Below are positions 36,455 through 45,896 of a stretch of DNA of 64,000 nt, piece by piece. A model generated the notes under the pieces. The model was not told the origin of the DNA. It saw only the letters and a program-made list of their open reading frames with translations, and made no database searches. Numbering within the stretch: the first letter of the stretch is position 1; each line of letters begins with the position of its first letter. The stretch comes from Mycolicibacter heraklionensis (GTDB lineage: Bacteria; Actinomycetota; Actinomycetes; Mycobacteriales; Mycobacteriaceae), in the NCBI RefSeq assembly GCF_019645815.1, contig NZ_CP080997.1, positions 3,166,880-3,230,879 of the forward strand, given 5' to 3'. The position numbers and the translations under genes are program-made.

Positions 36455-37981
36455 CTAGGTACCTGCACCGGGCGCGCCCCCGGCGCCCCCGGCACCCCCG
36501 TTACCGCCGACGTTGGACTCGCCGGGCCGGCCCGCACCACCGGGGGTACCTCCGCCGGACCCACCGTCGCCACCGTCGCCTCCGGCACCGCCGGAACCGA
36601 CAGAACCGTTGCCGCCCGCACCACCGTTACCGCCGCGGCCACCCGAACTGCCGGTCTGGTCGGCTGCGGCGCCGCCGTTGCCACCGTCACCGCCGTCCGC
36701 GCCGACCCGGCCGCTGCCGCCGGCACCACCGACTCCCCCGGCACCACCGTTCCCACCGGTTGTTCCGAAGCCGCCGGCGCCGCCCGCGCCGCCGTTGCCG
36801 CCGTGGCCTCCGGTGCCGAACGGGTTGGTCAGACCTGCGCCACCCGCACCACCGGCGCCGCCGTCGCCGTCGTCGCCGGCCTGTCCGGCCGCGCCGATCC
36901 AGCCGGCACCGACGCCGGCGGCACCGCCTCGCCCGCCGTCGCCACCGTCACCGCCGTTACCGCCGTTGGGCTGGCTGGCGGTGCCGACGCCGCCGGCGGC
37001 CCCCACCCCGCCGACACCACCGGCGCCGCCGTTACCGCTGAAGCCCAAGAGCCACCCGGCGTTACCACCGACGCCGCCGTTGCCGCCGAGACCACCGTTC
37101 AATGCGGTCACGTCGGGGCCGTTGACGCCAGCCCAGCCGGAGCCACCGCGCCCACCGGTTCCACCGAAGCCCCAACCGGCCAGGGAGTCGCCACCCGCAC
37201 CGCCGGTACCCCCGGCATGCGTCACCAACGACGTGCCGTCGAAGGTGTCATGGAAGCCGGTACCGCCCCGGCCGCCGACACCACCGTCGCCGAACCACAT
37301 TCCGCCGGTGCCGCCCTGGCCACCCTCGCCGGCCTCGATCACCACGCCGCCCGTGCCGAGGTAGGCGGCGGCGCCCTGACCGCCCGCACCACCGTTGCCG
37401 AACAATCCGGCGTCGCCACCGTCACCACCCACGCCCCCGTTGACCCCGGCGACGCCGGCCGCACCGTCACCGCCGTCGCCGAACAGGAACCCGCCGTCAC
37501 CAAGGTTTCCCAGACCCAACCATCCGAACAACGAGTTGTTGACCCCGTTGAAGCCGTCTATACCGTCGCCGATCAGGTCCCGGCCGAACGTCAGCACAAA
37601 GGGCGTGTTGATCAGGTCGATCAGCAGCTGGTTTCCGGCGTTGTGCAGGAAGCTCTCCAGGGCGTCGTGGATCGGGAGATAGAAGCTGTCCTGATAGAGC
37701 TGAGCCCAGTCAGCCGGTACGAACGCGTTGAAGTCGACGCTGCCCGGGTCGGCGCTGGCCACGCCGACGTCGCCGAGATCGACGCCGGCCGGGTTCATGT
37801 CGGCCGTGTCGAACCAGGTCCCGGGGTCGAAGAAGTCGAAATCCGCCTGGGCCGACGGCGCGGCCGCCAGGGGCGCCACGGCGAGCATCAACGCCGCCGC
37901 CGCACCGCCCATCGCGCGACTCATCCGACCAGTTGCGCTACCACCCCGGTGCCCGGCACGACGGCGAAGACGACGATTCAT
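36455..37981 (-). CDS. Secreted PGRS-type glycine-rich protein without a PE domain
   Basis: A 508-residue protein. The N-terminus is a signal peptide (hydrophobic 25-45, ending PSAQA), then a non-repetitive domain of about 110 residues ([20 protein letters not shown] ... [22 protein letters not shown]). From about 160 on it is a run of GGxGG repeats typical of PGRS proteins. There is no PE domain, so export would be by Sec/Tat and not type VII. DNA of the repeat part is extremely GC-rich. It lies 48 bases after the PE-PPE hydrolase gene on the same strand. Confidence 0.75.
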   Translation of the reverse strand: MNRRLRRRAGHRGGSATGRMSRAMGGAAAALMLAVAPLAAAPSAQADFDFFDPGTWFDTADMNPAGVDLGDVGVASADPGSVDFNAFVPADWAQLYQDSFYLPIHDALESFLHNAGNQLLIDLINTPFVLTFGRDLIGDGIDGFNGVNNSLFGWLGLGNLGDGGFLFGDGGDGAAGVAGVNGGVGGDGGDAGLFGNGGAGGQGAAAYLGTGGVVIEAGEGGQGGTGGMWFGDGGVGGRGGTGFHDTFDGTSLVTHAGGTGGAGGDSLAGWGFGGTGGRGGSGWAGVNGPDVTALNGGLGGNGGVGGNAGWLLGFSGNGGAGGVGGVGAAGGVGTASQPNGGNGGDGGDGGRGGAAGVGAGWIGAAGQAGDDGDGGAGGAGGAGLTNPFGTGGHGGNGGAGGAGGFGTTGGNGGAGGVGGAGGSGRVGADGGDGGNGGAAADQTGSSGGRGGNGGAGGNGSVGSGGAGGDGGDGGSGGGTPGGAGRPGESNVGGNGGAGGAGGAPGAGT

Positions 37982-38029
37982 TGCATTGACCTTTCTACGA
38001 CTAATCCGTATTGACTGGCCGAAGCCGAC

Positions 38030-39385
38030 TTAGGCGGGGGTGATCGTGTCGAGGCCGAGGAAATCGCCGATCCAGGACAGATCGGGATTCCCATCAACAA
38101 ATGACCCGAGGGAGTTCAGGAAATCCGACGAGTCCCCCGCGTCGGTCGCCATCGCCGAGCCGCCGAACAGGCCACCGAACAGCGGGGTCGGGTCCTGGAT
38201 ATCGAAAAAGACGCGCTGGGCGGCGTTCCACAGGATCGAGAACGGCTCCTGCTCCATAAACGACCCCCACACGTAGTTCGCCGGGTCTCCCAGATCACGA
38301 AATGCCGCCTGAACGCCCTGCGACCAGGCATCGCTCAGGGCGGCGTTGATCTGGTCCCAGCTGATGTTGCTGGGCAGCAGCTCGAAGCTGAACGAGGTGG
38401 GCACATTGGCCGGTCCCTGGTTCCAACCTTCGGTGAGGCTGCCGTAGCCCAGGTTCACCAGGATGCGCATGCTCGGCTCCAACAGGTCGGCCAGTGGGTT
38501 GCCCCAGACCGGGTTCAGCCGCAGCAGGTCCAGCAGCGGCAGGGACTCGCTGGGGATCATGTAGTAATTGGTGAGACCGTTCCCACCGGTAGTTTCCAGC
38601 GGGATGGCGTTGGCAATGTCATCGGCGCTCAGTCCGAAATATCCGTCGTGCAGCAAGAACATGCCGGCAACCGCATTGAGATCGGCCAGCAGATTCAGCG
38701 GATAACGCGGAAAGTCGGCGAAGCCGTCGTATTCCATCGTGTAGACGTCGGTGGTGAAGTAGTCCGGGGTCGGATGCCCGAGGGTCAAACCGTTCCAGAA
38801 AGTGAGATCCCCGCCCCAAAAGTTCAGTAGTTCGATCAGACCACCGTTCGGGTTCGCGGAATTACCGACGAGCACAAAATGAACGTCTTGGGCCCCCACT
38901 CCCTCATGGTGAAGCTGTTCCATGGTCATCGACGACATCGCCGAACTCTGCGAGTAGCCGAAGACGTACACCGGGTTGTTGGCGTCGACTCCGCCACCGG
39001 CGATCTGATTCTCAATCGCCTCGGCAAGGATCTGGGCGCCTTGGACTTCCGAGACGTTGCCCGGGAAGTACAGCTGCGGCGTGAACAGAGACTCCGCAGT
39101 TCCGGTGAAGCCGTGCGGCTGTAGGTACAACAGGTTGGCGGCGTTGACGTAACCCTCCGACGGCAACGGAATACCGCTGCCGCCCATGACGAACGCGATG
39201 TCACCCGCGGCGAGCGCTATGTCCGCCGACACCGCGGCCGACGCCCGCGCAGACAGCGGCGGTACCGTGGCAAGCCCTGCCATGCCGACGAAGACTGCGA
39301 GAACGCTTACGACAGCGAGAACTACACGACCACGACGGAGCGAACGCCCCCCCTGCGGACCGGTCATCGCGACGACACCAGCCAT
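38030..39385 (-). CDS. PE-PPE domain alpha/beta hydrolase, secreted
   Basis: A 451-residue PE-PPE-domain protein (serine hydrolase fold, as in LipY-related and mycobacterial cutinase-like enzymes). A signal-like hydrophobic helix lies at 20-45. The domain starts IAFVMGGSGIPLPSEGYVNAAN and has the nucleophile elbow VFGYSQSSAM (Ser near 145). A possible acid and base follow in the next 200 residues but I cannot assign them. No PE domain precedes it. Substrate probably an ester or lipid (inference). Confidence 0.8.
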   Translation of the reverse strand: MAGVVAMTGPQGGRSLRRGRVVLAVVSVLAVFVGMAGLATVPPLSARASAAVSADIALAAGDIAFVMGGSGIPLPSEGYVNAANLLYLQPHGFTGTAESLFTPQLYFPGNVSEVQGAQILAEAIENQIAGGGVDANNPVYVFGYSQSSAMSSMTMEQLHHEGVGAQDVHFVLVGNSANPNGGLIELLNFWGGDLTFWNGLTLGHPTPDYFTTDVYTMEYDGFADFPRYPLNLLADLNAVAGMFLLHDGYFGLSADDIANAIPLETTGGNGLTNYYMIPSESLPLLDLLRLNPVWGNPLADLLEPSMRILVNLGYGSLTEGWNQGPANVPTSFSFELLPSNISWDQINAALSDAWSQGVQAAFRDLGDPANYVWGSFMEQEPFSILWNAAQRVFFDIQDPTPLFGGLFGGSAMATDAGDSSDFLNSLGSFVDGNPDLSWIGDFLGLDTITPA

Positions 39386-39587
39386 GGAAACCCCTTGAAA
39401 TGTCCTTCAACGCACCGCCGAACGCGGAAACCCACCCGAAATTAGATCACCCGCAACAGTTTTAGTCAGTAGTTCCGCGGAAAGCCAGCCAGACTGACAT
39501 AACTGTCGTTATTGCGGCGTGATAAAAAGCGACCTTTCGCCTTCCCCGAATCATGAGGCGGACGGCGGTCCAAGTAAGGTGCCTTTC

Positions 39588-40364
39588 GTGGATATTAATG
39601 GAGCAAGCGCGATCGTCACCGGTGGCGCATCAGGAATCGGCGCGGCCACCGCCCGCCAGCTGGCCGACAGGGGTGCACGGGTCGTCGTCGCCGACCTACA
39701 GGCAGACAAGGGCGAGGCGTTGGCCCACGAGATCGGCGGCGTGTTCGTGTCCGTCGACGTGACCAGCACCGAGCAGATCATCGACGCGGTCAACACGGCG
39801 ACAGACCTCGGCCCGCTGCGGGCGCTGGTGAACTCCGCCGGTATCGGCTGGGCCCAGCGCACCATCGGCAAGGACGGCGAATTCGAGTCGGCGCACAACC
39901 TGGACGCCTACAAGAAGGTGCTCGCCATCAACCTGGTCGGCACCTTCGACTGCATCCGGATCGCCGCCACCGCGATGAGCCGCAACGAGCTGACCGACAC
40001 CGGCGAGCGGGGCGCAATCGTCAACATGACCAGCGTTGCGGCTTTCGACGGCCAGATCGGCCAGGCCGCCTACTCGTCGTCCAAGGGCGGCGTTGTGGGC
40101 CTGACCCTGCCGGTTGCCCGTGACCTGTCGGCGGCGGGCATCCGGGTCAACACCGTGGCTCCCGGCCTCATCGACACCCCGATCTACGGCGAAGGCGAGG
40201 CCTCGGAAGCCTTTAAAGCCAAGCTCGGCGAGTCCGTGCTGTTCCCGCACCGGCTCGGCAAGCCCGAAGAGCTGGCATCGATGGTGTTGGAGCTGCTCAC
40301 CAACTCCTACATGAACGCCGAGGTCGTCCGCGTGGACGGTGGCATCCGGATGCCACCGAAGTAG
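39588..40364 (+). CDS. Short-chain dehydrogenase (3-hydroxyacyl-CoA dehydrogenase-like)
   Basis: A 258-residue SDR with the NAD-binding [27 protein letters not shown], catalytic Ser ([22 protein letters not shown]) and Tyr-x3-Lys (YSSSK). It resembles type-II 3-hydroxyacyl-CoA dehydrogenases (HSD17B10-like). The GTG at 39588 begins the conserved core, with AAGG 8 bases upstream. It stands alone on the plus strand, ending ahead of a strong inverted repeat. Confidence 0.85.
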   Translation: MDINGASAIVTGGASGIGAATARQLADRGARVVVADLQADKGEALAHEIGGVFVSVDVTSTEQIIDAVNTATDLGPLRALVNSAGIGWAQRTIGKDGEFESAHNLDAYKKVLAINLVGTFDCIRIAATAMSRNELTDTGERGAIVNMTSVAAFDGQIGQAAYSSSKGGVVGLTLPVARDLSAAGIRVNTVAPGLIDTPIYGEGEASEAFKAKLGESVLFPHRLGKPEELASMVLELLTNSYMNAEVVRVDGGIRMPPK

Positions 40365-40383
40365 TTCGCGCACCCGAGGTTGA

Positions 40384-40435
40384 GATTGCGTCCAGGGTCG
40401 CGTACACCGCAGAATGTACAGCCCTGGACGCAATC
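40384..40435. terminator. Bidirectional terminator-like inverted repeat
   Basis: A perfect 14-base inverted repeat (GATTGCGTCCAGGG at 40384-40397 and its complement at 40422-40435) lies between the convergent SDR and DUF4267-like genes; the loop also contains a GTACA/TGTAC pairing. There is no T-tract, as is usual for mycobacterial terminators. Confidence 0.6.
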
Positions 40436-40446
40436 ACAAGCAACGT

Positions 40447-40830
40447 CTAGGGGCGTGTGGGAGCGCGCCGGCGCGTGGCGCCCCAGAGCCCAACGCCGAT
40501 GCCGACAACCGCCCCGCCGAGGCCGACGATCTGCTGTCCGCGCTTGAGATCGGCGTGCACGCTGATCCCGCCCAGCAAGTCGGCCGCGTCGGCACCGCCG
40601 GATGCCAGGAACCAGCCGCGCGTGTCGCGACCGCGCAACGCCGCGTTCAGGAGTAACCCACCGATCAGCGCGTCGCGGTAACCCATCGAACGAAGCAGCA
40701 GGCGCGCGGAAGGCCCGGGATCGTCCGGCTCTCCCCACAACCGATTCGCCCGAAGAGGATCTACCAGAAACGAAATCCCCGACGCCAGCCGGATACTGCC
40801 CGCGACCAGCGCGGCACGGTCTTTGATCAT
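40447..40830 (-). CDS. Small membrane protein (DUF4267-like)
   Basis: A 127-residue protein with about three to four hydrophobic segments (near 8-22, 50-62, 78-90 and 100-120), including RSMGYRDALIGGLLLNAAL. It resembles DUF4267-type membrane proteins of unknown function; assignment is tentative. Confidence 0.6.
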   Translation of the reverse strand: MIKDRAALVAGSIRLASGISFLVDPLRANRLWGEPDDPGPSARLLLRSMGYRDALIGGLLLNAALRGRDTRGWFLASGGADAADLLGGISVHADLKRGQQIVGLGGAVVGIGVGLWGATRRRAPTRP

Positions 40831-40866
40831 GGACCGCAGCCTAGGGCCCGACGCCTGCGCCCGAAC

Positions 40867-41586
40867 CTACTTCCAGGCGAACACCGGTTGCTCCAACTCG
40901 TCGACTCGGTCACCTCGACCCTCCAGGCACAGCCACCGCACTTGCAACAGCACCGCGCCCGTCGGCGCGTGAATGAGGTCGTTGCCCAATGGGATCTGCA
41001 CGACCGGACGCGGGCTCTCCGGAATACTGACGAAGCGCGGCGAATCATCGCGTTGCAGCTGATGCAGCCCCACGCGATAGACCGCCACCACTTCAGCCGG
41101 CTCGGGACGGAGATCGAGCCGACCCCCGCCCCAGATCACCACGGGCGTGATGACGTATCCGGAGCGAGTCGGATAGTCGTCTAGTACGCCCAGCACAGCC
41201 GAGTCGGGCAACCTGATGCCGACCTCTTCGTCCAACTCACGCAGAGCCGCGTCGACCGCGGTTTCGCCGGGATCCAGGCGGCCGCCGGGCAGCGCCCATT
41301 GAGCAGCATGCGAGGTGAGACGAGAGGCCCTGCGGCACAAGAGAAAGGCAGCTCCCCCGGATACATCGACCATGCGGCCATCAAGACCAGCTTCCGGCAT
41401 GGGCCGCCCGGCGATCCAGTCGTCCACGGGCGCAGGGTCGACCCGGTCTTCGGCGACTTCGGAGTCCACGATCACCACCGCGACGGCCGCGTGCCGCTTC
41501 GACGGGTCGGTCACGGCGCGGCGGTCGTGCCCGTCCAGATGCGCCCGGATCCGTTCCCGCAGCGCCTCGTCATAACTGATCGTCAC
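40867..41586 (-). CDS. NUDIX hydrolase
   Basis: A 239-residue NUDIX enzyme with the box GGRLDPGETAVDAALRELDEEVGI (101-124; Glu ligands in REL.EE). The preceding CRRASRLTSHAAQWALPGG resembles the CoA pyrophosphatase motif, so a CoA or ADP-ribose-type substrate is possible. Confidence 0.85.
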   Translation of the reverse strand: MTISYDEALRERIRAHLDGHDRRAVTDPSKRHAAVAVVIVDSEVAEDRVDPAPVDDWIAGRPMPEAGLDGRMVDVSGGAAFLLCRRASRLTSHAAQWALPGGRLDPGETAVDAALRELDEEVGIRLPDSAVLGVLDDYPTRSGYVITPVVIWGGGRLDLRPEPAEVVAVYRVGLHQLQRDDSPRFVSIPESPRPVVQIPLGNDLIHAPTGAVLLQVRWLCLEGRGDRVDELEQPVFAWK

Positions 41587-41620
41587 CGCTCGACCATAGG
41601 CGGCGTGGCGGGAACGATCC

Positions 41621-41989
41621 TCAGCCGGCGGCCCACTCCTTGGCGCGTTCGACTTCGTCGAGGCCGAACACCTTGAGCTCGCCCGGAATCATCCACTCCA
41701 ACGCGTGCAGAACATGAGCGACCCAGTCCTTGTCGGACACCACCGCGATGCGCTTGAACGCCGAATGATGCGGCAGAACGGCGCCCAGCCCGAGCTTGAT
41801 GTCCTCGGCCAGCCCGCCGGGCCCGAAACCCTCGTAGTCGGAGTCGATGACCTCGACGATGCGGACATCGCCGCCCTGCAGAAGCTCGTGCAGCGAAGGC
41901 TTGATCTCACGCAGTTCGTCACCGCGAAGCCGCCCGGAAACACGAAGCCCGGTCACTCCCTGCGGCATGTCTGGCAGTAGCTCGATCAT
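41621..41989 (-). CDS. SpoIIAA-like (STAS-fold) protein
   Basis: A 122-residue protein: MIELLPDMPQGVTGLRVSGRLRGDEL, then FKRIAVVSDKDWVAHVLHALEWMIPGELKVFGLDEVERAKEW. This is the SpoIIAA-like family of soluble STAS-fold proteins that often bind lipids or nucleotides; function unknown. It lies 34 bases from the NUDIX gene on the same strand. Confidence 0.75.
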   Translation of the reverse strand: MIELLPDMPQGVTGLRVSGRLRGDELREIKPSLHELLQGGDVRIVEVIDSDYEGFGPGGLAEDIKLGLGAVLPHHSAFKRIAVVSDKDWVAHVLHALEWMIPGELKVFGLDEVERAKEWAAG

Positions 41990-42040
41990 AGGGACGCTCC
42001 TTTCCGGCCGATGCCGCCACTGTAGTCCGGAGGCCGTCGA

Positions 42041-42670
42041 CTATTCGAAGTCGTTGCCGTGGGACTGGTGTTCGCGAAGCCGGGTCGCGAAGGTCATCCA
42101 ATCGCCCGCCTCGGCATCCTTGAGCAGGCTCCGATGTTCGGCGAGCACGAGGTCTGGCTGCCCGCGGACCGTCGAGTTGCGCACGATCGAGAGATGCTGT
42201 CGATCTTGCAGCCGGTCGTAAAACGCCAGCATCGTGGAGTTGTTCGCGAGCTCCACAAATGCCCGATGAAACTGCATCGCCAGGGCCGCAAAGCCGGGAT
42301 AGTCGCGCCGGTACAGCGCCTGCTCTTGTCCGTCGAGGTTTTCCCGCAGACGCGCGGCCAATTGATGCCGCGCCTCAGGGTTGCCCAGTTGCACACCGGC
42401 GCATTCAAAGGCATGCCGCACCTGGTCTGACTCGCGGATCTCATCGACGGTCAGTTCACGTACCAGCGCACCGCGCTTGGGGTAGATCCGCACCAGCCCC
42501 TCATCTTGCAGACGCCCCAGCGCCGCACGCACCGGCGTACGGCTCATCGACATCGACGCCGCCAGAGTCGACTCGCTGAGCATGGCCCCGGCGGCGAACT
42601 CGCCGCTGAGAATGCCCGCACGAATCAGGGCGTGAGCGCGCTGCGCGGAATTGACCGTCACGTCGCGCAC
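42041..42670 (-). CDS. GntR-family transcriptional regulator (FCD type)
   Basis: A 209-residue regulator. The winged helix (1-70) has LSESTLAASMSMSRTPVRAALGRLQDEGLVRIYPKRGALV. The C-terminal FCD all-helical domain (80-205) should bind a small carboxylate-type ligand and metal (candidate residues D, H, H in RHAFECAG ... FHRAF ... EHRSLL). The GTG at 42670 is chosen because AGGAGG lies 5 bases upstream. Divergent from the methyltransferase operon with a palindrome between. Confidence 0.85.
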   Translation of the reverse strand: MRDVTVNSAQRAHALIRAGILSGEFAAGAMLSESTLAASMSMSRTPVRAALGRLQDEGLVRIYPKRGALVRELTVDEIRESDQVRHAFECAGVQLGNPEARHQLAARLRENLDGQEQALYRRDYPGFAALAMQFHRAFVELANNSTMLAFYDRLQDRQHLSIVRNSTVRGQPDLVLAEHRSLLKDAEAGDWMTFATRLREHQSHGNDFE

Positions 42671-42698
42671 GTGGACCTCCTGATCGCCGGGGGACACT

Positions 42699-42721
42699 CT
42701 AGGATACCGCTAGTATCCTAG
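42699..42721. promoter_or_regulatory. Operator palindrome between GntR and methyltransferase genes
   Basis: CTAGGATAC (42699-42707), five bases, then GTATCCTAG (42713-42721): a perfect 9-base inverted repeat in the short divergent interval. The most likely ligand is the GntR protein, which would then repress itself and the methyltransferase/dioxygenase operon. Confidence 0.65.
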
Positions 42722-42754
42722 TTGCATCTGGCGCAGAAAACCCCAAGGAGTGCA

Positions 42755-43849
42755 GTGACAACACCAGTGAGCGGGCACCAGCCGACGGAGCCTCCTGCGC
42801 AGGTACTGGCATTCGCCGATCGCGTCACTGAAGCGCTGGACGCCGCCAGCCTCGCGCTGCTACTGAGCCTCGGACACCAAAGCGGCCTGTTCGATGCCTT
42901 GGCCACCCTGCCGGAACCGGCAACCAGCACCCAGATTGCCGGGCTCACGAGACTCAACGAACGCTACGTTCGCGAGTGGTTGGGCGGCACGACCGTGGCC
43001 GGCGTTGTGGAGTACGACCCCGCCAACCAGACGTATCGATTGCCGCAGCACCATGCCGCGGTGTTGACCCGCGCCGCCGGGGCCGCCAACTTGGCGCGCG
43101 TCGCGCAGTACATCGCACTGATGGGCGAAGTCGAGCAGAAAGTCTTGGACTGCTTCCAGCGCGGCGGCGGACTGCCCTACAGCGACTATCCCCGCTTTCA
43201 TGCGGTGATGGCGGAGCGAAGCGGGGAGGTCTTCGACTCAGCTCTGATCGACGTCGTCCTCCCCCTCGTCGAGGGCTTGCCGCAACGGCTCCGCGAGGGT
43301 GCAGATGTGGCCGATTTCGGCTGCGGCAGTGGTCACGCCGTCAACGTGATGGCCCAGGCGTTCCGCAACAGCCGGTTCACCGGCATTGACTTCTCGTCCG
43401 AGGGCATCGCGCGAGCGACTCGGGAGGCGGCTCAACGAGGACTGGCGAACGCCACCTTCGAGAGCCACGATCTGACGACGTTCGACCGAGCTTCGGTGTA
43501 TGACCTCGTCACCGCATTCGATGCCATCCACGATCAGGCTCAGCCCGCGCGGGTGCTGGAGAACATCTATCGATCTTTGCGGCCAGGGGGCATCTTCTTG
43601 ATGGCCGATTCGAAGGCGTCAAGCAGCCTGGAAGACAACATCGGCATTCCCATGAACACCTACCGCTACACGGTCTCCCTGATGCACTGCATGCCGGTGT
43701 CGTTGGCCTTGAACGGCGCCGGTCTGGGCACCATGTGGGGCCGCCAAGCCGCGATGTCGATGCTGGCCGACGCCGGTTTCACCCACGTGGAATGCACCGA
43801 GATCGACGCGGACCCGTCGAACTACTACTACATCGCGACCAGGCGCTGA
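42755..43849 (+). CDS. Class I SAM-dependent methyltransferase
   Basis: A 364-residue protein. N-terminal helical dimerisation/winged-helix part (1-110), then the Rossmann methyltransferase with motif [17 protein letters not shown] near 185, [14 protein letters not shown], and [16 protein letters not shown]. The GTG at 42755 follows AAGGAG; the frame opens earlier at 42722 over the operator. In operon with the dioxygenase, 18 bases downstream. Substrate not evident. Confidence 0.82.
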   Translation: MTTPVSGHQPTEPPAQVLAFADRVTEALDAASLALLLSLGHQSGLFDALATLPEPATSTQIAGLTRLNERYVREWLGGTTVAGVVEYDPANQTYRLPQHHAAVLTRAAGAANLARVAQYIALMGEVEQKVLDCFQRGGGLPYSDYPRFHAVMAERSGEVFDSALIDVVLPLVEGLPQRLREGADVADFGCGSGHAVNVMAQAFRNSRFTGIDFSSEGIARATREAAQRGLANATFESHDLTTFDRASVYDLVTAFDAIHDQAQPARVLENIYRSLRPGGIFLMADSKASSSLEDNIGIPMNTYRYTVSLMHCMPVSLALNGAGLGTMWGRQAAMSMLADAGFTHVECTEIDADPSNYYYIATRR

Positions 43850-43867
43850 CGTGAAGGAGACCCAGCC

Positions 43868-44851
43868 ATGCTGCCGGTGGTGAACTTCGCGCTGCTCGAC
43901 CGTTCCGATGAACGCATCCGGCTCCGTGAAGTCACCCACACCATTGGGTTCTTTTACCTCGTCGGACATGGTGTTCCGGCGGAGCTGGTCGGTGAACTGG
44001 ACGCCGTGGCACGTGAATTCTTCGCCCTACCCGAGCCAGACAAGCTGGCGATCGAACTCGCGCGCAGCCCACACTTTCGCGGCTACTCGAGAGTCGGCGG
44101 TGAGTTGACCAATGGCGAGGTGGACTGGCGCGAGCAGATCGACTTCGGCCCCGAAGCCGACGCCATCGACGGCGCTGCCGGCCCGCAGTGGTTACGGGGA
44201 CCCAATCAGTGGCCGTCGGCTATCCCCGCGATGCCGGAGCTGATCGGGCGCTACCAGCAGGAGATGAACCGAGTTGCGCGGGAGTTGTTGCGGCGCTGGG
44301 CGCAAGCCCTGGGCTCGCCGTCAGAGATATTCGATTCCGCTTTCGGCGCCGAACCCGCGTCGTTGATGAAGCTGATCCACTACCCGCGACGGCCCGCGAA
44401 CTCCCGTGACGACCAAGGCGTCGGCGCGCATAAGGATCCTGGAGTCATGACGCTGCTGCACCTGCAGAACGACTCGACGGGATTGCAGGTGCAATCGCTC
44501 GACGGCGAATGGCTGGATGCCCCGCCGCTAGACGGCGCATTCATCGTCAATATCGGTGAGCTGCTGGAAGTCTCAAGCCAGGGCTACCTACGTGCTACAC
44601 CGCATCGGGTGCTGACACCGGCGACCGCCCCGGCACGCATCTCGATCCCCTACTTCTTCGGCCCAGCGCTCGACGGCGTCGTACCCACCCTGGCACTACC
44701 GCGGGATCTTGCCGCCAAGACCCGGCCGATCAGCCACGACGCAAACAATCGGCTCCACAGCACCTACGGCGAAAACATGTGGAAGGCCAAGAGACGCGCC
44801 CACCCCGACGTGTTCGCGCGGTGGCATGACGGTGATCTGGAGGCCGGCTAG
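43868..44851 (+). CDS. Isopenicillin-N-synthase-like Fe(II)/2-oxoglutarate dioxygenase
   Basis: A 327-residue cupin-fold oxygenase: N-terminal DIOX_N (PVVNFALLDRSDERIRLREVTHTIGFFYLVGHGVP) and the catalytic triad H188-x-D190 (GAHKDPGVMTLL) with H246 (TPHRVLTP), plus the 2OG-binding R257-x-S259 (RISIPYF). Probably acts with the upstream methyltransferase on the same metabolite, controlled by the divergent GntR. Confidence 0.85.
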   Translation: MLPVVNFALLDRSDERIRLREVTHTIGFFYLVGHGVPAELVGELDAVAREFFALPEPDKLAIELARSPHFRGYSRVGGELTNGEVDWREQIDFGPEADAIDGAAGPQWLRGPNQWPSAIPAMPELIGRYQQEMNRVARELLRRWAQALGSPSEIFDSAFGAEPASLMKLIHYPRRPANSRDDQGVGAHKDPGVMTLLHLQNDSTGLQVQSLDGEWLDAPPLDGAFIVNIGELLEVSSQGYLRATPHRVLTPATAPARISIPYFFGPALDGVVPTLALPRDLAAKTRPISHDANNRLHSTYGENMWKAKRRAHPDVFARWHDGDLEAG

Positions 44852-44861
44852 CCGTGTCCGA

Positions 44862-45839
44862 TCAGCCCGCGTTGCGCGCCAGGTTGATCGCGTAGTCGCT
44901 GACGAAGTGTCCCGCCGCGGGTTCGCCGTGGCCGCAGCTGCCGTCGGACTCCCCGACCCGCTTGACCCACAGGTAGGCGTCGGCGTGCTGCCCGGCGGTG
45001 TCGGCGGTGGGCGGCGTGCCCAGCGCGCGTCCGCTGGGATTGCACCATCCGTACGGGTCGCCCTCGGCCGGGCCGTTGCCGTTACGGGAGGTGTCGATCA
45101 CGTAGTGCGCGCCGCCGGTCATCCCGGAGATCTCTTCGCCGTAACCGATTTCCTCTTCGGTGCTGAAGTAGTTCGTGGAGTTGAGGGCGAAGCCCCGCGC
45201 GCGGCCCACCCCGGCCTGGTTGAGGCGGTTAGCCATTTCACCGGCGTTGACCCAGCGCGAGTGCCCGGCATCGACGTAGACGGCGGTGGCCGGGTTGCGG
45301 CCCAGCGTGTCGACGGCGTAGCTGATCAGGTCGAAGCGCTCCTGGCGCTGGTCGCCGGAGAGGCAGTCGGCCATCGCGAGCGCGTCGGGCTCGAGGACGA
45401 TCGCGGCCGGGTTGCCGCCGATCCCGTCGGCGATGCTGTCGATCCAGGCGCGGTAGGACGCGCCGGAGGAGAATCCGCCCGCGGCGTAGCTGCCGCAGTC
45501 ACGGTGCGGTATGGCGTAGAGCACCAGCACCGGCATGGCACCGGCCGCCGCCGCCGCACCGGTGTGACGGGCCACCGTCGAGCCGACCGAACCCGCACCG
45601 AACGCGTGGTCCAGCCAGTACGCCTGCGGCGTGTTGGCTACCCGGGCCAGCTCGGCGCTCTCCGGCTGGGCATTGGAGGCATGCATCGCCTTCGAGATGG
45701 GATCGACATAGAAGGGCATGCCGGCCAGCGGGTTGTCCCCGTCGGCGTGGGCGGGGGCTGCGCCCGCCAGGGCCGCAGCGGCAAGGAGGGGGGTGAGGCA
45801 GCGCGCGACTGCACCAAATGCTGAGGGGATCACAGGCAA
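44862..45839 (-). CDS. Glycoside hydrolase family 6 (cellulase-like), secreted
   Basis: A 325-residue secreted GH6 protein. Signal peptide 1-32 (ends APAHA). Family signatures: VLYAIPHRDCGSYAAGG (Asp114), AAIVLEPDAL with the catalytic acid candidate Asp152, YVDAGHSRW, and DTSRNGNGP plus WCNPSGRALG. Cellulases of this family (for example CelA1, Rv0062) are known in mycobacteria although they lack cellulose. No cellulose-binding module. Confidence 0.9.
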   Translation of the reverse strand: MPVIPSAFGAVARCLTPLLAAAALAGAAPAHADGDNPLAGMPFYVDPISKAMHASNAQPESAELARVANTPQAYWLDHAFGAGSVGSTVARHTGAAAAAGAMPVLVLYAIPHRDCGSYAAGGFSSGASYRAWIDSIADGIGGNPAAIVLEPDALAMADCLSGDQRQERFDLISYAVDTLGRNPATAVYVDAGHSRWVNAGEMANRLNQAGVGRARGFALNSTNYFSTEEEIGYGEEISGMTGGAHYVIDTSRNGNGPAEGDPYGWCNPSGRALGTPPTADTAGQHADAYLWVKRVGESDGSCGHGEPAAGHFVSDYAINLARNAG

Positions 45840-45896
45840 AAATTACCTCACCGCCGACTTGAGGTCACAAGAAGGTCACGATCGCGGCCGGATCGC

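Noticed and set aside
36513..37364. Pro-rich 283-codon frame and apparent short repeats in the PGRS region (possible CRISPR-like array)
   Set aside because: The repeats are in-frame GGxGG codons of the PGRS protein with irregular spacing; there are no unique spacers of constant length. The Pro-rich frame is its complement.
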